Part shown: positions 8,565 to 17,217 of the stretch, one piece after another
How the letters are laid out: each line of letters begins with the position of its first letter
Position numbering within the stretch: the stretch's first letter is position 1
Assembly (NCBI RefSeq): GCF_027947575.1
Contig: NZ_CP116256.1
Location: 7,812,001-7,876,000, forward strand
Reading direction: 5' to 3'
Origin: Streptomyces rubrogriseus
GTDB taxonomy: Bacteria; Actinomycetota; Actinomycetes; Streptomycetales; Streptomycetaceae
Length of the DNA: 64,000 nt
Notes under the pieces: generated by a model
What the model was told of the DNA's origin: nothing
Databases searched by the model: none
What the model saw: only the letters and a program-made list of their open reading frames with translations
Program-made: the position numbers and the translations under genes

Positions 8565-9887
8565 TCAGGCGGCGACCGGAACCGGCTCCGACGCCTGCTT
8601 CTCCCGCTCCGGCTCGTCGATCGGCGAGGCGTGGGCCTCGTCGTACGCCTTGCGGTCGAGCAGCCCCTCGCGGGCCGAGACGATCACCGGTACGAGCGCC
8701 TGGCCCGCGACGTTGGTCGCCGTGCGCATCATGTCCAGGATCGGGTCGATGGCGAGCAGGAGGCCGACGCCCTCCATGGGCAGGCCCAGGGTGGAGAGGG
8801 TCAGGGTCAGCATGACCGTGGCGCCGGTGAGGCCGGCCGTGGCGGCGGAGCCGACCACCGAGACGAACGCGATCAGCAGGTAGTCGCCGACCCCGAGCTG
8901 GATGTCGAAGATCTGCGCGACGAAGATCGCGGCGATCGCCGGGTAGATCGCGGCGCAGCCGTCCATCTTGGTCGTCGCGCCGAACGGCACGGCGAAGGAC
9001 GCGTACTCCTTCGGGACGCCGAGGCGCTCGGTGACCTTCTGGGTCAGCGGCATGGTGCCGACCGAGGAGCGGGAGACGAAGGCCAGCTGGATGGCGGGCC
9101 AGGCGCCCTTGAAGAACTGGAGCGGGCTGGCCTTGGCGACGGTGGCGAGCAGCGTCGGGTAGACCACGAACATCACGATGGCGCAGCCGACGTAGATGTC
9201 GGCGGTGAAAGTGGCGTACTTGCCGATGAGGTCCCAGCCGTAGGTGGCGATGGCCTTGCCGATGAGGCCGACGGTGCCGAGCGGGGCGAGGCGGATGACC
9301 CACCACAGGGCCTTCTGGAGGAGTTCGAGGATCGACTCGCTCAGGTTCAGGATCGGCTGGGCCTTCTCACCGAGCTGGAGGGCGGCGATGCCGGCGACGG
9401 CGGCCATGAAGACGATCTGCAGCACGTTCAGCTCGGTGAACGGCGTGATGACGTCGGTCGGCACGATGCCGGTCAGGAAGTCGATCCAGGAACCGGTGTG
9501 TTCGGGCTTGGCGCCGTCGGCCGCGGTGAGGCCGGTGCCGGCGCCGGGGTTGGTGACCAGGCCGATGACGAGGCCGATGGCCACCGCGATCAGCGACGTG
9601 ATCATGAACCAGAGGAGGGTGCGGGACGCCAGGCGGGCCGCGTTGTTGACCTTCCGCAGGTTGGTGATCGAGACCAGGATCGCGAAGAAGACCAGCGGGG
9701 CGACGGCCAGCTTCAGCAGGCCGATGAAGGTGTCACCGACCTTCTCCAGGGTGGTGACCAGCCACGATATGTCCTGGCTGCGGGCCAGCCAGCCCAGCAG
9801 CACGCCGAGGACGAGACCGGCGAGTATCTGGGCCCAGAAGGGCACCTTGAGGTACTTCGTGAAAGAAGAGGGTGAAGACACGGACAT
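8565..9887 (-). CDS. Dicarboxylate/amino-acid:cation symporter (SDF/DAACS family)
   Basis: A membrane symporter of the glutamate/aspartate/C4-dicarboxylate family, 440 residues with about eight transmembrane stretches and the two family re-entrant motifs: SRSSVGTMPLT near 272-282 and PFGATTKMDGC near 301-311. The ATG has ACGGAG close upstream. A 33-residue Cys-containing leader ORF lies 72 bases upstream on the same strand with a strong promoter. The family also contains L-cystine carriers (TcyP type), so the substrate may be a sulfur amino acid instead of a dicarboxylate. The sequence alone does not decide. Confidence 0.93.
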   Translation of the reverse strand: MSVSSPSSFTKYLKVPFWAQILAGLVLGVLLGWLARSQDISWLVTTLEKVGDTFIGLLKLAVAPLVFFAILVSITNLRKVNNAARLASRTLLWFMITSLIAVAIGLVIGLVTNPGAGTGLTAADGAKPEHTGSWIDFLTGIVPTDVITPFTELNVLQIVFMAAVAGIAALQLGEKAQPILNLSESILELLQKALWWVIRLAPLGTVGLIGKAIATYGWDLIGKYATFTADIYVGCAIVMFVVYPTLLATVAKASPLQFFKGAWPAIQLAFVSRSSVGTMPLTQKVTERLGVPKEYASFAVPFGATTKMDGCAAIYPAIAAIFVAQIFDIQLGVGDYLLIAFVSVVGSAATAGLTGATVMLTLTLSTLGLPMEGVGLLLAIDPILDMMRTATNVAGQALVPVIVSAREGLLDRKAYDEAHASPIDEPEREKQASEPVPVAA

Positions 9888-9959
9888 GCTCCGTAGGGGG
9901 ACGGGACGCGGAATGGGACGCGCTGAGCTGACGTGGGGACGACTGGTGAGGGGGGAACG

Positions 9960-10061
9960 TCAGGGGCGACAGTTCGCGGACGCGCACCGGCAGAGGTCCA
10001 CGTGCAGGCGCGCCACGAGCGCGAGGCGCTGTGGTGTGGTGGGCGCGGCTGCTTGCTTCAT
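9960..10061 (-). CDS. Putative leader peptide (33 aa) upstream of the symporter
   Basis: A short ORF, ATG 10061 to TGA 9960. The peptide starts MKQAAAPTTPQRLALVA and continues RLHVDLCRCASANCRP. The RLHVDL..C.S..C block matches the putative leader peptide family recurrent in Streptomyces upstream of sulfur and transport genes (from memory). Three Cys codons fall in its last ten residues, which suits attenuation by cysteine availability. The candidate -10 box ends nine bases before the ATG, so the transcript may be nearly leaderless. It is followed after 72 bases by the symporter gene. Confidence 0.7.
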   Translation of the reverse strand: MKQAAAPTTPQRLALVARLHVDLCRCASANCRP

Positions 10062-10069
10062 GCACACGA

Positions 10070-10112
10070 CTTTAACACCCGTGCTTTGAGACACTCAAAG
10101 CCATACTTTGAG
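10070..10112 (-). promoter_or_regulatory. Promoter with overlapping CTTTGAG palindrome
   Basis: On the minus strand, TTGAGT (10098-10093) and TTAAAG (10075-10070) are spaced 17 bases apart. The -35 is embedded in a perfect inverted repeat CTTTGAG-ACA-CTCAAAG (10084-10100), and a third CTTTGAG half-site lies at 10106-10112. A repressor bound here would block transcription of the leader peptide and symporter. The binder is unknown. Confidence 0.6.
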
Positions 10113-10147
10113 AGGCAGGAGTGCCCTACTGCCCGCAAAACGCAAAG

Positions 10148-10182
10148 CGCCCCGGTTTCCGGTGAATTCGGAAGCCGGGGCG
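10148..10182 (-). terminator. Hairpin downstream of the DUF4229 gene
   Basis: CGCCCCGGTTTCCG (10148-10161) pairs with CGGAAGCCGGGGCG (10169-10182), a 14-bp stem with one G-T pair, 20 bases past the stop codon of the minus-strand DUF4229 gene. It separates that gene from the leader/symporter promoter. Confidence 0.75.
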
Positions 10183-10201
10183 TGCGGGTGCGTGACGGAC
10201 G

Positions 10202-10501
10202 TTACGAGGTCTGGCCCTGCGCCCGCGCCGTGTCGTCGGCGCTGTCCTCCTGGCCGCGGTTGGCCTCCAGGTTGGCCTTCATCCGGTCCACCCGGCCCAC
10301 GACCTGGACCGAGGCCCGGTCCCGCTCCTTGCGCAGCGCGACGTAGCTGATGGGGGCGGAGACCAGCAGGGAGAGCAGGAGGATCCACATGCCGTTGGAG
10401 TCGCCGAGGCCGCGCGGGAACACCCCGGCGTAGACGAGCCCCCAGACGACCACGAGGCAGCCTACGAAGATCCCGAGGCGCATCAGCGTGTAGCGGAGCA
10501 T
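10202..10501 (-). CDS. DUF4229 family small membrane protein
   Basis: 99 residues with two transmembrane segments (about 8-28 and 38-55), then a charged cytoplasmic tail beginning RKERDRASVQVVGRVDRM. This is the actinobacterial DUF4229 pattern (from memory); its function is unknown. The ATG at 10501 has a GGAAGAG-like ribosome site about 10 bases upstream. A small palindrome, CACTG-TC-CAGTG at 10536-10547, lies in its upstream region. Confidence 0.8.
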   Translation of the reverse strand: MLRYTLMRLGIFVGCLVVVWGLVYAGVFPRGLGDSNGMWILLLSLLVSAPISYVALRKERDRASVQVVGRVDRMKANLEANRGQEDSADDTARAQGQTS

Positions 10502-10602
10502 CTCAATCCACTCTTCCGTTTCTGGCACAAAGAGGCACTGTCCAGTGAAACATGCCGGGCCGCCGATCTTGCACGGGGGTCGGCCGGGCGGCGGCCGGGG
10601 GT

Positions 10603-11127
10603 TCAGGCCAGGGGCAGCAGCAGGAAGACGTCGTCCCGGTCGTCGCCGGGGGCGACCCGGATCGCGCCGGGGACCCGGCCGACCTCCTTGTAGCCGCAGG
10701 ACTCGTAGAACCGCTCCAGGCCGAGCCCGCCGCGGCAGGTGAGGCGTATCGCCTCGATGCCGTCGCAGGTGCGGGCGGCGTCCGCGGCGGCCGCCATCAG
10801 GTCCCGGCCGTAGCCCCGGCCCTGGTGACGCGGGTGGACCATGACCGTGTAGAGCCAGAGCCAGTGCCGCATCAGCCGGTGCGTGTTGAGGGCGAGGAAC
10901 GCGGTGGCGGCCACCCGGCCCTCCTCGTCGTGTCCGACCAGGAGGCGGGTACGCCCTTCGGCCATGCCCGTCAGGTGCTTGAGCAGCTCGGGGCGGACGT
11001 CCTCGCGCGTCACCGGCGGCACGAAGCCCACGGAGCCGCCGGCGTTGGAGACGTCGGTCCACAGGTCGAGGACGCCGTCGCGGAGGTCGGGGGTGACGGC
11101 CGGATCGAAAGTGAAAGTAAGGGACAC
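10603..11127 (-). CDS. GNAT-family N-acetyltransferase
   Basis: 174 residues. The acetyl-CoA pyrophosphate loop is HQGRGYGRDLM (residues 101-111), preceded by the strand WLYTVMVHP and followed by GLGLERFYESCGYKEVG, the standard GNAT motif order. The substrate is unknown. The start is GTG 11127, 16 bases after the uracil-DNA glycosylase stop on the same strand, so the two may be co-transcribed. Confidence 0.85.
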   Translation of the reverse strand: MSLTFTFDPAVTPDLRDGVLDLWTDVSNAGGSVGFVPPVTREDVRPELLKHLTGMAEGRTRLLVGHDEEGRVAATAFLALNTHRLMRHWLWLYTVMVHPRHQGRGYGRDLMAAAADAARTCDGIEAIRLTCRGGLGLERFYESCGYKEVGRVPGAIRVAPGDDRDDVFLLLPLA

Positions 11128-11143
11128 CCGGCCATGGTAGCTA

Positions 11144-11782
11144 TTACGCGAGTGCTCGTGCGGCGACTTTCAGGTCCGAGAGCAGTCCCCGGTAGGCCGC
11201 CTCCCGGTCGTCGGCCCGCAGCACCGCCGACGGGTGCACGGTCGGCACCAGCCGTTCCGGACGCCCGTGGATCTCCTCCTCCAGCACCGTGCCGCGCACC
11301 TGGGTGACCCGGAAGGAGGAGCCGAGCAGCGCCTTGCCCGCGGTGGCGCCCAGCACCACGATCAGCTCGGGCTCCACGCGCGCCAGCTCGGCGGCCAGCC
11401 AGGGACCGCAGGCGGCCGTCTCGCGCAGGGTGGGCGCCTTGTGGATACGGCGCTTGCGGGGCTCGGCCCGGGTGAACTTGAAGTGCTTGACGGCGTTGGT
11501 GACGTACGCGTCCGCCGGATCGAGGCCGGCGTCCGCCAGCGCCCGGTCCAGGAGGTTCCCGGCGGGGCCGACGAACGGCTTGCCCTGCCGGTCCTCCTGG
11601 TCGCCGGGCTGTTCGCCGACGAGCATGACGCGGGCGGACGCCTTGCCGGCGCCGAAGACGGTCCGGGTGGCGTCGCGGTGCAGCGGGCAGCCGCGGCATT
11701 CGGCTGCCGCCCGGCGCAGGGCGGTGAGGCCGCCGCGATCAGGAACGAAGGGTTGTGCTGTGTAGTCGTCCTCGGTGGCCAT
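11144..11782 (-). CDS. UdgX-type uracil-DNA glycosylase
   Basis: Excises uracil from DNA. 212 residues with four-Fe/four-S cluster cysteines starting at CRGCPLH (Cys29, Cys32) and another in TAACGPW (Cys125). The motif GEQPGDQED at 56-64 and the KRRIH loop at 110-114 are the hallmarks of the UdgX subgroup. In this subgroup the loop histidine (His109 in Mycobacterium smegmatis, here His114) forms a covalent bond with the abasic site. It ends with the family segment VPTVHPSAVLR. Family members are about 200-220 residues long. Confidence 0.88.
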   Translation of the reverse strand: MATEDDYTAQPFVPDRGGLTALRRAAAECRGCPLHRDATRTVFGAGKASARVMLVGEQPGDQEDRQGKPFVGPAGNLLDRALADAGLDPADAYVTNAVKHFKFTRAEPRKRRIHKAPTLRETAACGPWLAAELARVEPELIVVLGATAGKALLGSSFRVTQVRGTVLEEEIHGRPERLVPTVHPSAVLRADDREAAYRGLLSDLKVAARALA

Positions 11783-11819
11783 GCGGGTGCGGGTACCCGC
11801 CGTGGGTCGTTCGGATCCA

Positions 11820-11990
11820 TGCCGGGTGCGGGTGGTTCGTGGCTGATCGCGCCCACGCGGCGGAGCCGCACATCGATACAGCCCCGCGCCCCTGGGTCGG
11901 GACAGTCCCGGTGCCTTGCAAGCAGGCGCGAGGACATGCCCTCAGGGGCGCGGGGAACTGCGCGAACGGCCCCCACCGGCCGGCAGCCGG
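11820..11990. repeat. Streptomyces-type intergenic palindromic repeat, expanded copy
   Basis: CCCCGCGCCCCTG (11882-11894) is perfectly complementary to CAGGGGCGCGGGG (11943-11955). The flanks read GCCCACGCGGCGGAGCCGCAC and CGGGGAACTGCGCGA, as in an intergenic repeat that I recall as frequent in Streptomyces genomes. In the usual form the arms nearly touch. Here 48 bases separate them, including a small hairpin CGGGAC-A-GTCCCG (11898-11910). It lies between mqnE and udgX and may terminate mqnE transcription. Confidence 0.6.
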
Positions 11991-12006
11991 AAAACTACCG
12001 CGAGAA

Positions 12007-13170
12007 TCACACTCGCATCGGCTGCGGCGACTCCCGACGTGCCGGGTCGGGACCCTCGTACTCCCGGAGGATCTCGTACCGCGTGTTCCGCTCGACCGGC
12101 CGGAACCCGGCGTCGCGGATGAGGTCCAGCAGGTCCTCCCGCGTCAGCTTGTTCGGCGTGCCGAAGTCGTCCGCGTCATGCGTGATCTTGTACTCGACGA
12201 CCGAGCCGTCCATGTCGTCCGCCCCGTGCTGGAGGGCGAGCTGGGCGGTCTGGACGCCGTGCATGACCCAGAAGACCTTGACGTGCGGGACGTTGTCGAA
12301 GAGCAGCCGCGAGACCGCGAAGGTCTTCAGGGCCTCCGCGCCGGTCGCCATCTGCGTACGCGCCTGGAGGCGGTTTCGGACCTTGCCGTCCTTCATGTCC
12401 ACGAAGTCGTGCTGGTACCGCAGCGGGATGAAGACCTGGAAGCCGCCCGTCTCGTCCTGCAGCTCACGCAGGCGCAGCACGTGGTCCACGCGGTGGCGGG
12501 GTTCCTCGATGTGGCCGTAGAGCATGGTGCACGGGGTCTTCAGGCCCTTCTCGTGGGCCAGGCGGTGGATGCGGGACCAGTCCTCCCAGTGGGTGCGGTG
12601 GTCGACGATGTGCTGCCGCACCTCCCAGTCGAAGATCTCCGCGCCGCCGCCGGTGAGGGACTCCAGACCGGCGTCGATCAGCTCGTCCAGGATGTCGGAG
12701 GCGGACATCCCGGAGATGGTCTCGAAGTGGTGGATCTCGGTGGCGGTGAACGCCTTGAGCGAGACCTCCGGCAGCGCGGCCTTCAGCTCCCTGAGCGAGC
12801 GCGGGTAGTAGCGCCACGGCAGGTTGGGGTGCAGGCCGTTGACGATGTGCAGCTCGGTGAGGTTCTCGCCCTCCATCGCCTTGGCGAGCTTCACCGCCTC
12901 CTCGATGCGCATCGTGTACGCGTCCTTCTCCCCCGGCTTGCGCTGGAAGGAGCAGTACGCGCAGGAGGCGGTGCACACGTTGGTCATGTTGAGGTGGCGG
13001 TTGACGTTGAAGTGGACGACGTCGCCGTTCTTCCGCGTCCGCACCTCGTGCGCGAGGCCGCCGAGCCAGGCGAGATCGTCCGACTCGTACAGCGCGATGC
13101 CGTCCTCGCGGGTCAGCCGCTCACCGGAGCGGACCTTCTGCTCCAGCTCGCGCTTGAGCCCGGCGTCCAT
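12007..13170 (-). CDS. mqnE: Aminofutalosine synthase MqnE (radical SAM)
   Basis: Converts 3-enolpyruvylbenzoate (carboxyvinyloxybenzoate) and SAM to aminofutalosine, the second step of the futalosine menaquinone pathway. 387 residues. The radical SAM cluster motif CTASCAYC supplies Cys66, Cys70 and Cys73, preceded by RHLNMTNVC, the family signature shared with MqnC/CofH-type enzymes. It follows AsnC, UbiX, UbiA and UbiD genes on the same strand, forming a menaquinone gene cluster. mqnA lies 11 kb away. Confidence 0.93.
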   Translation of the reverse strand: MDAGLKRELEQKVRSGERLTREDGIALYESDDLAWLGGLAHEVRTRKNGDVVHFNVNRHLNMTNVCTASCAYCSFQRKPGEKDAYTMRIEEAVKLAKAMEGENLTELHIVNGLHPNLPWRYYPRSLRELKAALPEVSLKAFTATEIHHFETISGMSASDILDELIDAGLESLTGGGAEIFDWEVRQHIVDHRTHWEDWSRIHRLAHEKGLKTPCTMLYGHIEEPRHRVDHVLRLRELQDETGGFQVFIPLRYQHDFVDMKDGKVRNRLQARTQMATGAEALKTFAVSRLLFDNVPHVKVFWVMHGVQTAQLALQHGADDMDGSVVEYKITHDADDFGTPNKLTREDLLDLIRDAGFRPVERNTRYEILREYEGPDPARRESPQPMRV

Positions 13171-13214
13171 GCGATACCTCTTTCTGAGACAGACGGGTCA
13201 ACGGTACGCCCCGG

Positions 13215-13691
13215 TCACTGGACCTCTTCGGGCAGCTCGCCCACCCGGTTCTCCCACTTGGTGGAGAGAACGATGGTGGTACGGGTCCGGGACACGCCCT
13301 TGGTGCCCGACAGCCGCCGGATGATGCTCTCCAGGCCGTCCACGTCGGCGGCGCGCACCTTGAGCATGTAGGAGTCGTCGCCGGCGATGAACCAGCAGTC
13401 CTCGATCTCCCGCAGCTCCTTGAGGCGCTGTGCCACGTCCTCGTGGTCGGCGGCGTCGGAGAGCGAGACGCCGATCAGGGCGGTGACGCCGAGGCCTAGC
13501 GAGGCGGAGTCGACGGTGGCCCGGTAGCCGGTGATGACGCCGGCCGCCTCCAGCCGGTTGATGCGGTCGGTGACGCTGGGTCCGGAGAGTCCGACCAGGC
13601 GCCCCAGCTCCGCGTAGGAGGCCCGGCCGTTCTCCCTCAGGGCCTGGATGAGCTGCCTGTCCACCGCGTCCATGCGATCGAAGCCTTCCAC
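13215..13691 (-). CDS. Lrp/AsnC-family transcriptional regulator
   Basis: 158 residues. The N-terminal winged helix (about 5-60) contains SYAELGRLVGLSGPSVTDRINRL, followed by the RAM ligand-binding domain with GDDSYMLKVRAADVDGLE. An alternative start, MDAVDRQL, lies six codons downstream. It sits inside the menaquinone cluster between the UbiX-like gene and mqnE, with short gaps on both sides. It may control the cluster in response to an amino acid; this is inference from position. Confidence 0.92.
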   Translation of the reverse strand: MEGFDRMDAVDRQLIQALRENGRASYAELGRLVGLSGPSVTDRINRLEAAGVITGYRATVDSASLGLGVTALIGVSLSDAADHEDVAQRLKELREIEDCWFIAGDDSYMLKVRAADVDGLESIIRRLSGTKGVSRTRTTIVLSTKWENRVGELPEEVQ

Positions 13692-13740
13692 TGAAGAGTT
13701 CTGAAGATGTGGGTAACAAACGTGTGGGGGGAGTTGGTGC

Positions 13741-14415
13741 TCAGTCGGTGGGGCGGGCCCCGCCGAGGTCGCCGCGCCAGCGGCGGTAGAGGCCGTGCCC
13801 GACGCCCGCCGCGTCGAGGACGCGTCCGGCGACGAAATCCACCAGGTCCTGGATGTGCGTCGCCCCCGCGTAGAAGGCCGGGGAGGCGGGCACCACGCTC
13901 GCGCCGGCGTCGTCCAGGGTCACCAGGTGCCGCAGTGTCCGGCCGTCCAGCGGGGTCTCCCGCACGGCCACGACCAGCCTGCGGCGCTCCTTGAGGGTCA
14001 CGCTCGCGGCGCGCTGGAGCAGGTCCTTGGACAGCCCGAGCGCGACACCGGCCACGCAGGCCGTGGACGCGGGCACGATCAGCATGCCCTTCGTCGGGTA
14101 CGACCCCGAGGACGGCCCCGCCGCGAGGTCGCCCGCGCTCCAGTGCCGTACGCCGGAGACGTCCGGGTCGAACGTGTCCGGCTTTCCGTCGGCTCCGCGG
14201 GCCAGCCATTCGCGCAGGTCGTGCCGCCAGTGGGCGTCGCGGAAGGAGATGCCGGTCTCGTCGAGCAGGGTGAGCCGCGAGGCCCGGCTGACCACCAGGT
14301 CGACGCTCTCGCCGGCGGCGAGCAGCGCACGCAGCACGGCGGCGGCGTACGGGGTGCCGGAGGCCCCGGACACCCCCACGATCCAAGGCACGCGCTGCGT
14401 CTGTCCTGGCTTCAT
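13741..14415 (-). CDS. mqnM: UbiX-family flavin prenyltransferase, probable MqnM
   Basis: Makes prenylated FMN for a partner UbiD-type decarboxylase. 224 residues. The FMN-binding start WIVGVSGASGTPYAAAVLRALL, the Pro/Ser turn VPASTACVAGVALGL and the DLLQRAASVTLKERRRLV region are typical of UbiX. It lies 31 bases after a UbiA-type prenyltransferase, which overlaps a UbiD-type decarboxylase. The three-gene set matches the late menaquinone genes called mqnM, mqnP and mqnL in S. coelicolor. The symbol rests on that context. Confidence 0.88.
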   Translation of the reverse strand: MKPGQTQRVPWIVGVSGASGTPYAAAVLRALLAAGESVDLVVSRASRLTLLDETGISFRDAHWRHDLREWLARGADGKPDTFDPDVSGVRHWSAGDLAAGPSSGSYPTKGMLIVPASTACVAGVALGLSKDLLQRAASVTLKERRRLVVAVRETPLDGRTLRHLVTLDDAGASVVPASPAFYAGATHIQDLVDFVAGRVLDAAGVGHGLYRRWRGDLGGARPTD

Positions 14416-14446
14416 GATGCCGAGCCTAGTCGCAGGCTCATGCTTT

Positions 14447-15352
14447 TCAGACCGTGAGGCCCCTTACGAGCAGATCCAGCAGCGCGCACACGAAGAGGGC
14501 GATCCCGATGAAGCCGTTGACGCTGAAGAACGCCCTGTTGAGGCGGGACAGGTCGGTGGGGCGGACGATGGTGTGCTCGTAGAGGAACGCGCCCGCGACG
14601 ATCAGCAGGCCGAGCCAGAAGAAGACACCGGCGTCGGTGGCGACGGCGTACCAGGCGAACAGGGCCGTGGTGACCGTGTGGCAGGCGCGGGCGCCCCAGA
14701 TCGCGGCCGGGACGCCGAAGCGGGCCGGGACCGACTTCACGCCGACCTGCCGGTCGGTCTCGACGTCCTGGCAGGCGTAGATCAGGTCGAAGCCGCCGAT
14801 CCAGATGCCGACCGCGAGACCGAGGATCACCGCCTCCCAGGACCACTCGCCGGTGATCGCCAGCCAGCCGCCGACGGGGCCCATGGCCTGGGCGAGACCG
14901 AGGATGGCCTGCGGGAAGTTCGTGAACCGCTTGCCGTACGGGTACACCACCATCGGGATCACCGCGACGGGGGCCAGGGCCAGGCAGAGCGGGTTGAGCA
15001 GGGCCGCCGCGCCCAGGAAGACGACGAGGGCGATCAGCGCGCCGGTCCAGGCGTGCCTGACCGACATGGCGCCGGTGACCAGCTCGCGGTGGGCGGTGCG
15101 CGGGTTGCGGGCGTCGATCTCGCGGTCGATGATCCGGTTGACCGCCATCGCGAAGGTGCGCAGGCCCACCATGGCGACGGTGACCAGGAGCAGCCGGCCC
15201 CAGTGGATGTTCTCGTCCCACAGGTACATCGCGGTCAGCGCGGCGATGTAGGCGAAGGGCAGCGCGAACACCGAGTGCTCGATCATCACCAGGCGCAGGA
15301 ACGCCTTGGTGCGCCCAGGCTGCCGGGGCAGGGCGGCGGAAGCCGACGTCAC
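14447..15352 (-). CDS. mqnP: UbiA-family prenyltransferase, probable MqnP
   Basis: An integral membrane prenyltransferase, 301 residues with about eight transmembrane helices. The first Asp-rich motif N72RIIDREID80 (NxxxDxxxD) and the second motif [11 protein letters not shown] (about 195-205) are both intact. In the futalosine pathway it attaches the polyprenyl tail to the dihydroxynaphthoate core. The GTG start overlaps the UbiD stop by four bases (GTGA, 15349-15352), so the two are translationally coupled. Confidence 0.9.
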   Translation of the reverse strand: MTSASAALPRQPGRTKAFLRLVMIEHSVFALPFAYIAALTAMYLWDENIHWGRLLLVTVAMVGLRTFAMAVNRIIDREIDARNPRTAHRELVTGAMSVRHAWTGALIALVVFLGAAALLNPLCLALAPVAVIPMVVYPYGKRFTNFPQAILGLAQAMGPVGGWLAITGEWSWEAVILGLAVGIWIGGFDLIYACQDVETDRQVGVKSVPARFGVPAAIWGARACHTVTTALFAWYAVATDAGVFFWLGLLIVAGAFLYEHTIVRPTDLSRLNRAFFSVNGFIGIALFVCALLDLLVRGLTV

Positions 15353-16806
15353 AGTCCGTACTCCTTCCAGCGGCGGTCGACCTTCGCCGCCGTCTCCGGG
15401 TCGGACAGCACCATGTCCGGCCAGCCCCCGTCGCGGGTGTACCCCTCCTCGGGCAGCTTCTTCGTCGCGTCGATGCCCGCCTTGCCGCCCCAGAACTGCT
15501 GGTAGGAGGCATGGTCGAGGTGGTCGACCGGGCCTTCCACGACGGTGAGGTCACGGCCGTAGTCGGTGTTGCCCAGGGCCCGCCAGGCGACCTCGTGCAG
15601 GTCGTGGACGTCGCAGTCGGAGTCGACGACCACGATCAGCTTGGTCAGGGACATCATGTGGGCGCCCCAGATGGCGTGCATCACCTTCTGGGCGTGCTTG
15701 GGGTACTTCTTGTCGATCGAGACGATCGCGCAGTTGTGGAAGCCGCCGGCCTCGGGGAGGTGGTAGTCCACGATGTCCGGGACGATGATCTTCAGCAGGG
15801 GCAGGAAGAAGCGCTCCGTGGCCCGGCCGAGGGGGCCGTCCTCGGTCGGAGGGCGGCCGACCACGATCGACTGGAGCAGCGGGCGCTTGCGCATCGTCAC
15901 GCAGTCGATCTTCAGGGCGGGGAAGGGCTCCTGCGGGGTGTAGAAGCCGGTGTGGTCGCCGAAGGGGCCCTCGGGGAGCATCTCGCCGGGCTCCAGCCAG
16001 CCCTCGATCACGACCTCCGCCTGCGCGGGGACCTGGAGCGGGACGGTCTTGCAGTCGACCATCTCGACCCGCTTGCCCTGGAGGAACCCGGCGAAGAGGT
16101 ACTCGTCGATGTCGCCGGGGAGCGGGGCCGTGGAGGCGTAGGTCACGGCGGGCGGGCAGCCGAAGGCGATGGCGACCGGCAGCCGCTCGCCGCGCCGGGC
16201 GGCGACCTGGTAGTGGTTGCGGCTGTCCTTGTGGATCTGCCAGTGCATGCCGATGGTGCGCTTGTCGTGGCGCTGGAGGCGGTAGAGGCCCAGGTTCCGG
16301 ATGCCGGTCTCCGGGTCCTTGGTGTGGGTGAGCCCGAGGTTGAAGAAGGAGCCGCCGTCGTCCGGCCAGGTGAAGAGGGCCGGGAGGCGCTCCAGGTCCA
16401 CGTCGTCGCCGGTGAGGACTACCTCCTGGACGGGCGCACTGCCCGGCTTCACCTTCTTCGGCGGTACGTGCGTCATCGTGCCGAGCTTCCCGAAGGCCTC
16501 GCGCACGCCGACGAAGCCCTGGGGCAGCTCGGGGCGGAGCAGCCCGCCGATCTTGTCCGAGATTTCGGAGTACGACTTGAGGCCGAGGGCCTTGAGCAGG
16601 CGGCGGTCGGTGCCGAAGACGTTCATCGCGAGGGGCATGTCGGAGCCCTTCACGTTCTCGAAGAGCAACGCGGGGCCGCCCGCCTTGTTCACCCGGTCGA
16701 CGATCTCCCCGACCTCCAGGTACGGATCCACCTCGGCCTTGATGCGCTTGAGGTCGCCCTCGCGCTCCAGCGTCCTGAGCAGGGAGCGAAGATCGTCGTA
16801 AGCCAT
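15349..16806 (-). CDS. mqnL: UbiD-family decarboxylase, probable MqnL
   Basis: A prenyl-FMN-dependent decarboxylase that removes the ring carboxylate in late menaquinone synthesis. 485 residues from ATG 16806 ([19 protein letters not shown]). The family segments [40 protein letters not shown] and [19 protein letters not shown] are all visible. An ORF extension further upstream shows no ribosome site and covers the divergent promoter. It is the first gene of the ubiD-ubiA-ubiX group. Confidence 0.92.
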   Translation of the reverse strand: MAYDDLRSLLRTLEREGDLKRIKAEVDPYLEVGEIVDRVNKAGGPALLFENVKGSDMPLAMNVFGTDRRLLKALGLKSYSEISDKIGGLLRPELPQGFVGVREAFGKLGTMTHVPPKKVKPGSAPVQEVVLTGDDVDLERLPALFTWPDDGGSFFNLGLTHTKDPETGIRNLGLYRLQRHDKRTIGMHWQIHKDSRNHYQVAARRGERLPVAIAFGCPPAVTYASTAPLPGDIDEYLFAGFLQGKRVEMVDCKTVPLQVPAQAEVVIEGWLEPGEMLPEGPFGDHTGFYTPQEPFPALKIDCVTMRKRPLLQSIVVGRPPTEDGPLGRATERFFLPLLKIIVPDIVDYHLPEAGGFHNCAIVSIDKKYPKHAQKVMHAIWGAHMMSLTKLIVVVDSDCDVHDLHEVAWRALGNTDYGRDLTVVEGPVDHLDHASYQQFWGGKAGIDATKKLPEEGYTRDGGWPDMVLSDPETAAKVDRRWKEYGL

Positions 16807-16893
16807 GCCGTCCAGTATCCCCGAGCGGCTACCCTGGCCCTGTACCTGGGGGCCGTGACGCGTCCCCACCCCTCGCTTGAGCTGGAGAGGCCC

Positions 16894-17217
16894 ATGCTCC
16901 GGGTGCTGATGTTCCTCGTACCACTGGCCCTGAGCGTCTACGCGTTCATCGACTGCATCAGCACGAAGGACGCGGACATCCGCCACATGCCCAAGCCGCT
17001 GTGGGCGATCCTCGTGCTGCTCTTCCCGCTGGTCGGCTCGATCTCCTGGATCATCGCCGGGAAGAAGCGGCAGCCCGCCGGCTCCTCGCCCTGGCAGGGC
17101 GGCGGTCGGCGGCAGTGGGTGGCACCCGACGACAACCCCGACTTCCTGAAGTCCCTGGACAAGGACGACGAGAGGGACAAGGACGGGGACCAGGACCGGG
17201 ACCGGGGCAAGGACTAG
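16894..17217 (+). CDS. PLDc_N-type small membrane protein
   Basis: 107 residues. The start [20 protein letters not shown] is a transmembrane segment. A second hydrophobic stretch, [23 protein letters not shown] (about 36-58), ends in the family's Trp/Gly/Lys cap. The C-terminal 40 residues are strongly charged (D/K/R). This matches phospholipase D N-terminal-like membrane domains common in actinobacteria; the function is unknown. It is divergent from the UbiD-like gene (88-base gap). GGAGAGG lies 6 bases before the ATG. Confidence 0.85.
   Translation: MLRVLMFLVPLALSVYAFIDCISTKDADIRHMPKPLWAILVLLFPLVGSISWIIAGKKRQPAGSSPWQGGGRRQWVAPDDNPDFLKSLDKDDERDKDGDQDRDRGKD

Noticed and set aside
9733..10065. 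110-residue minus-strand frame covering the symporter leader
   Set aside because: Its composition is not protein-like, it runs out of frame into the symporter gene, and the 33-codon ORF in another frame fits a known leader peptide pattern.
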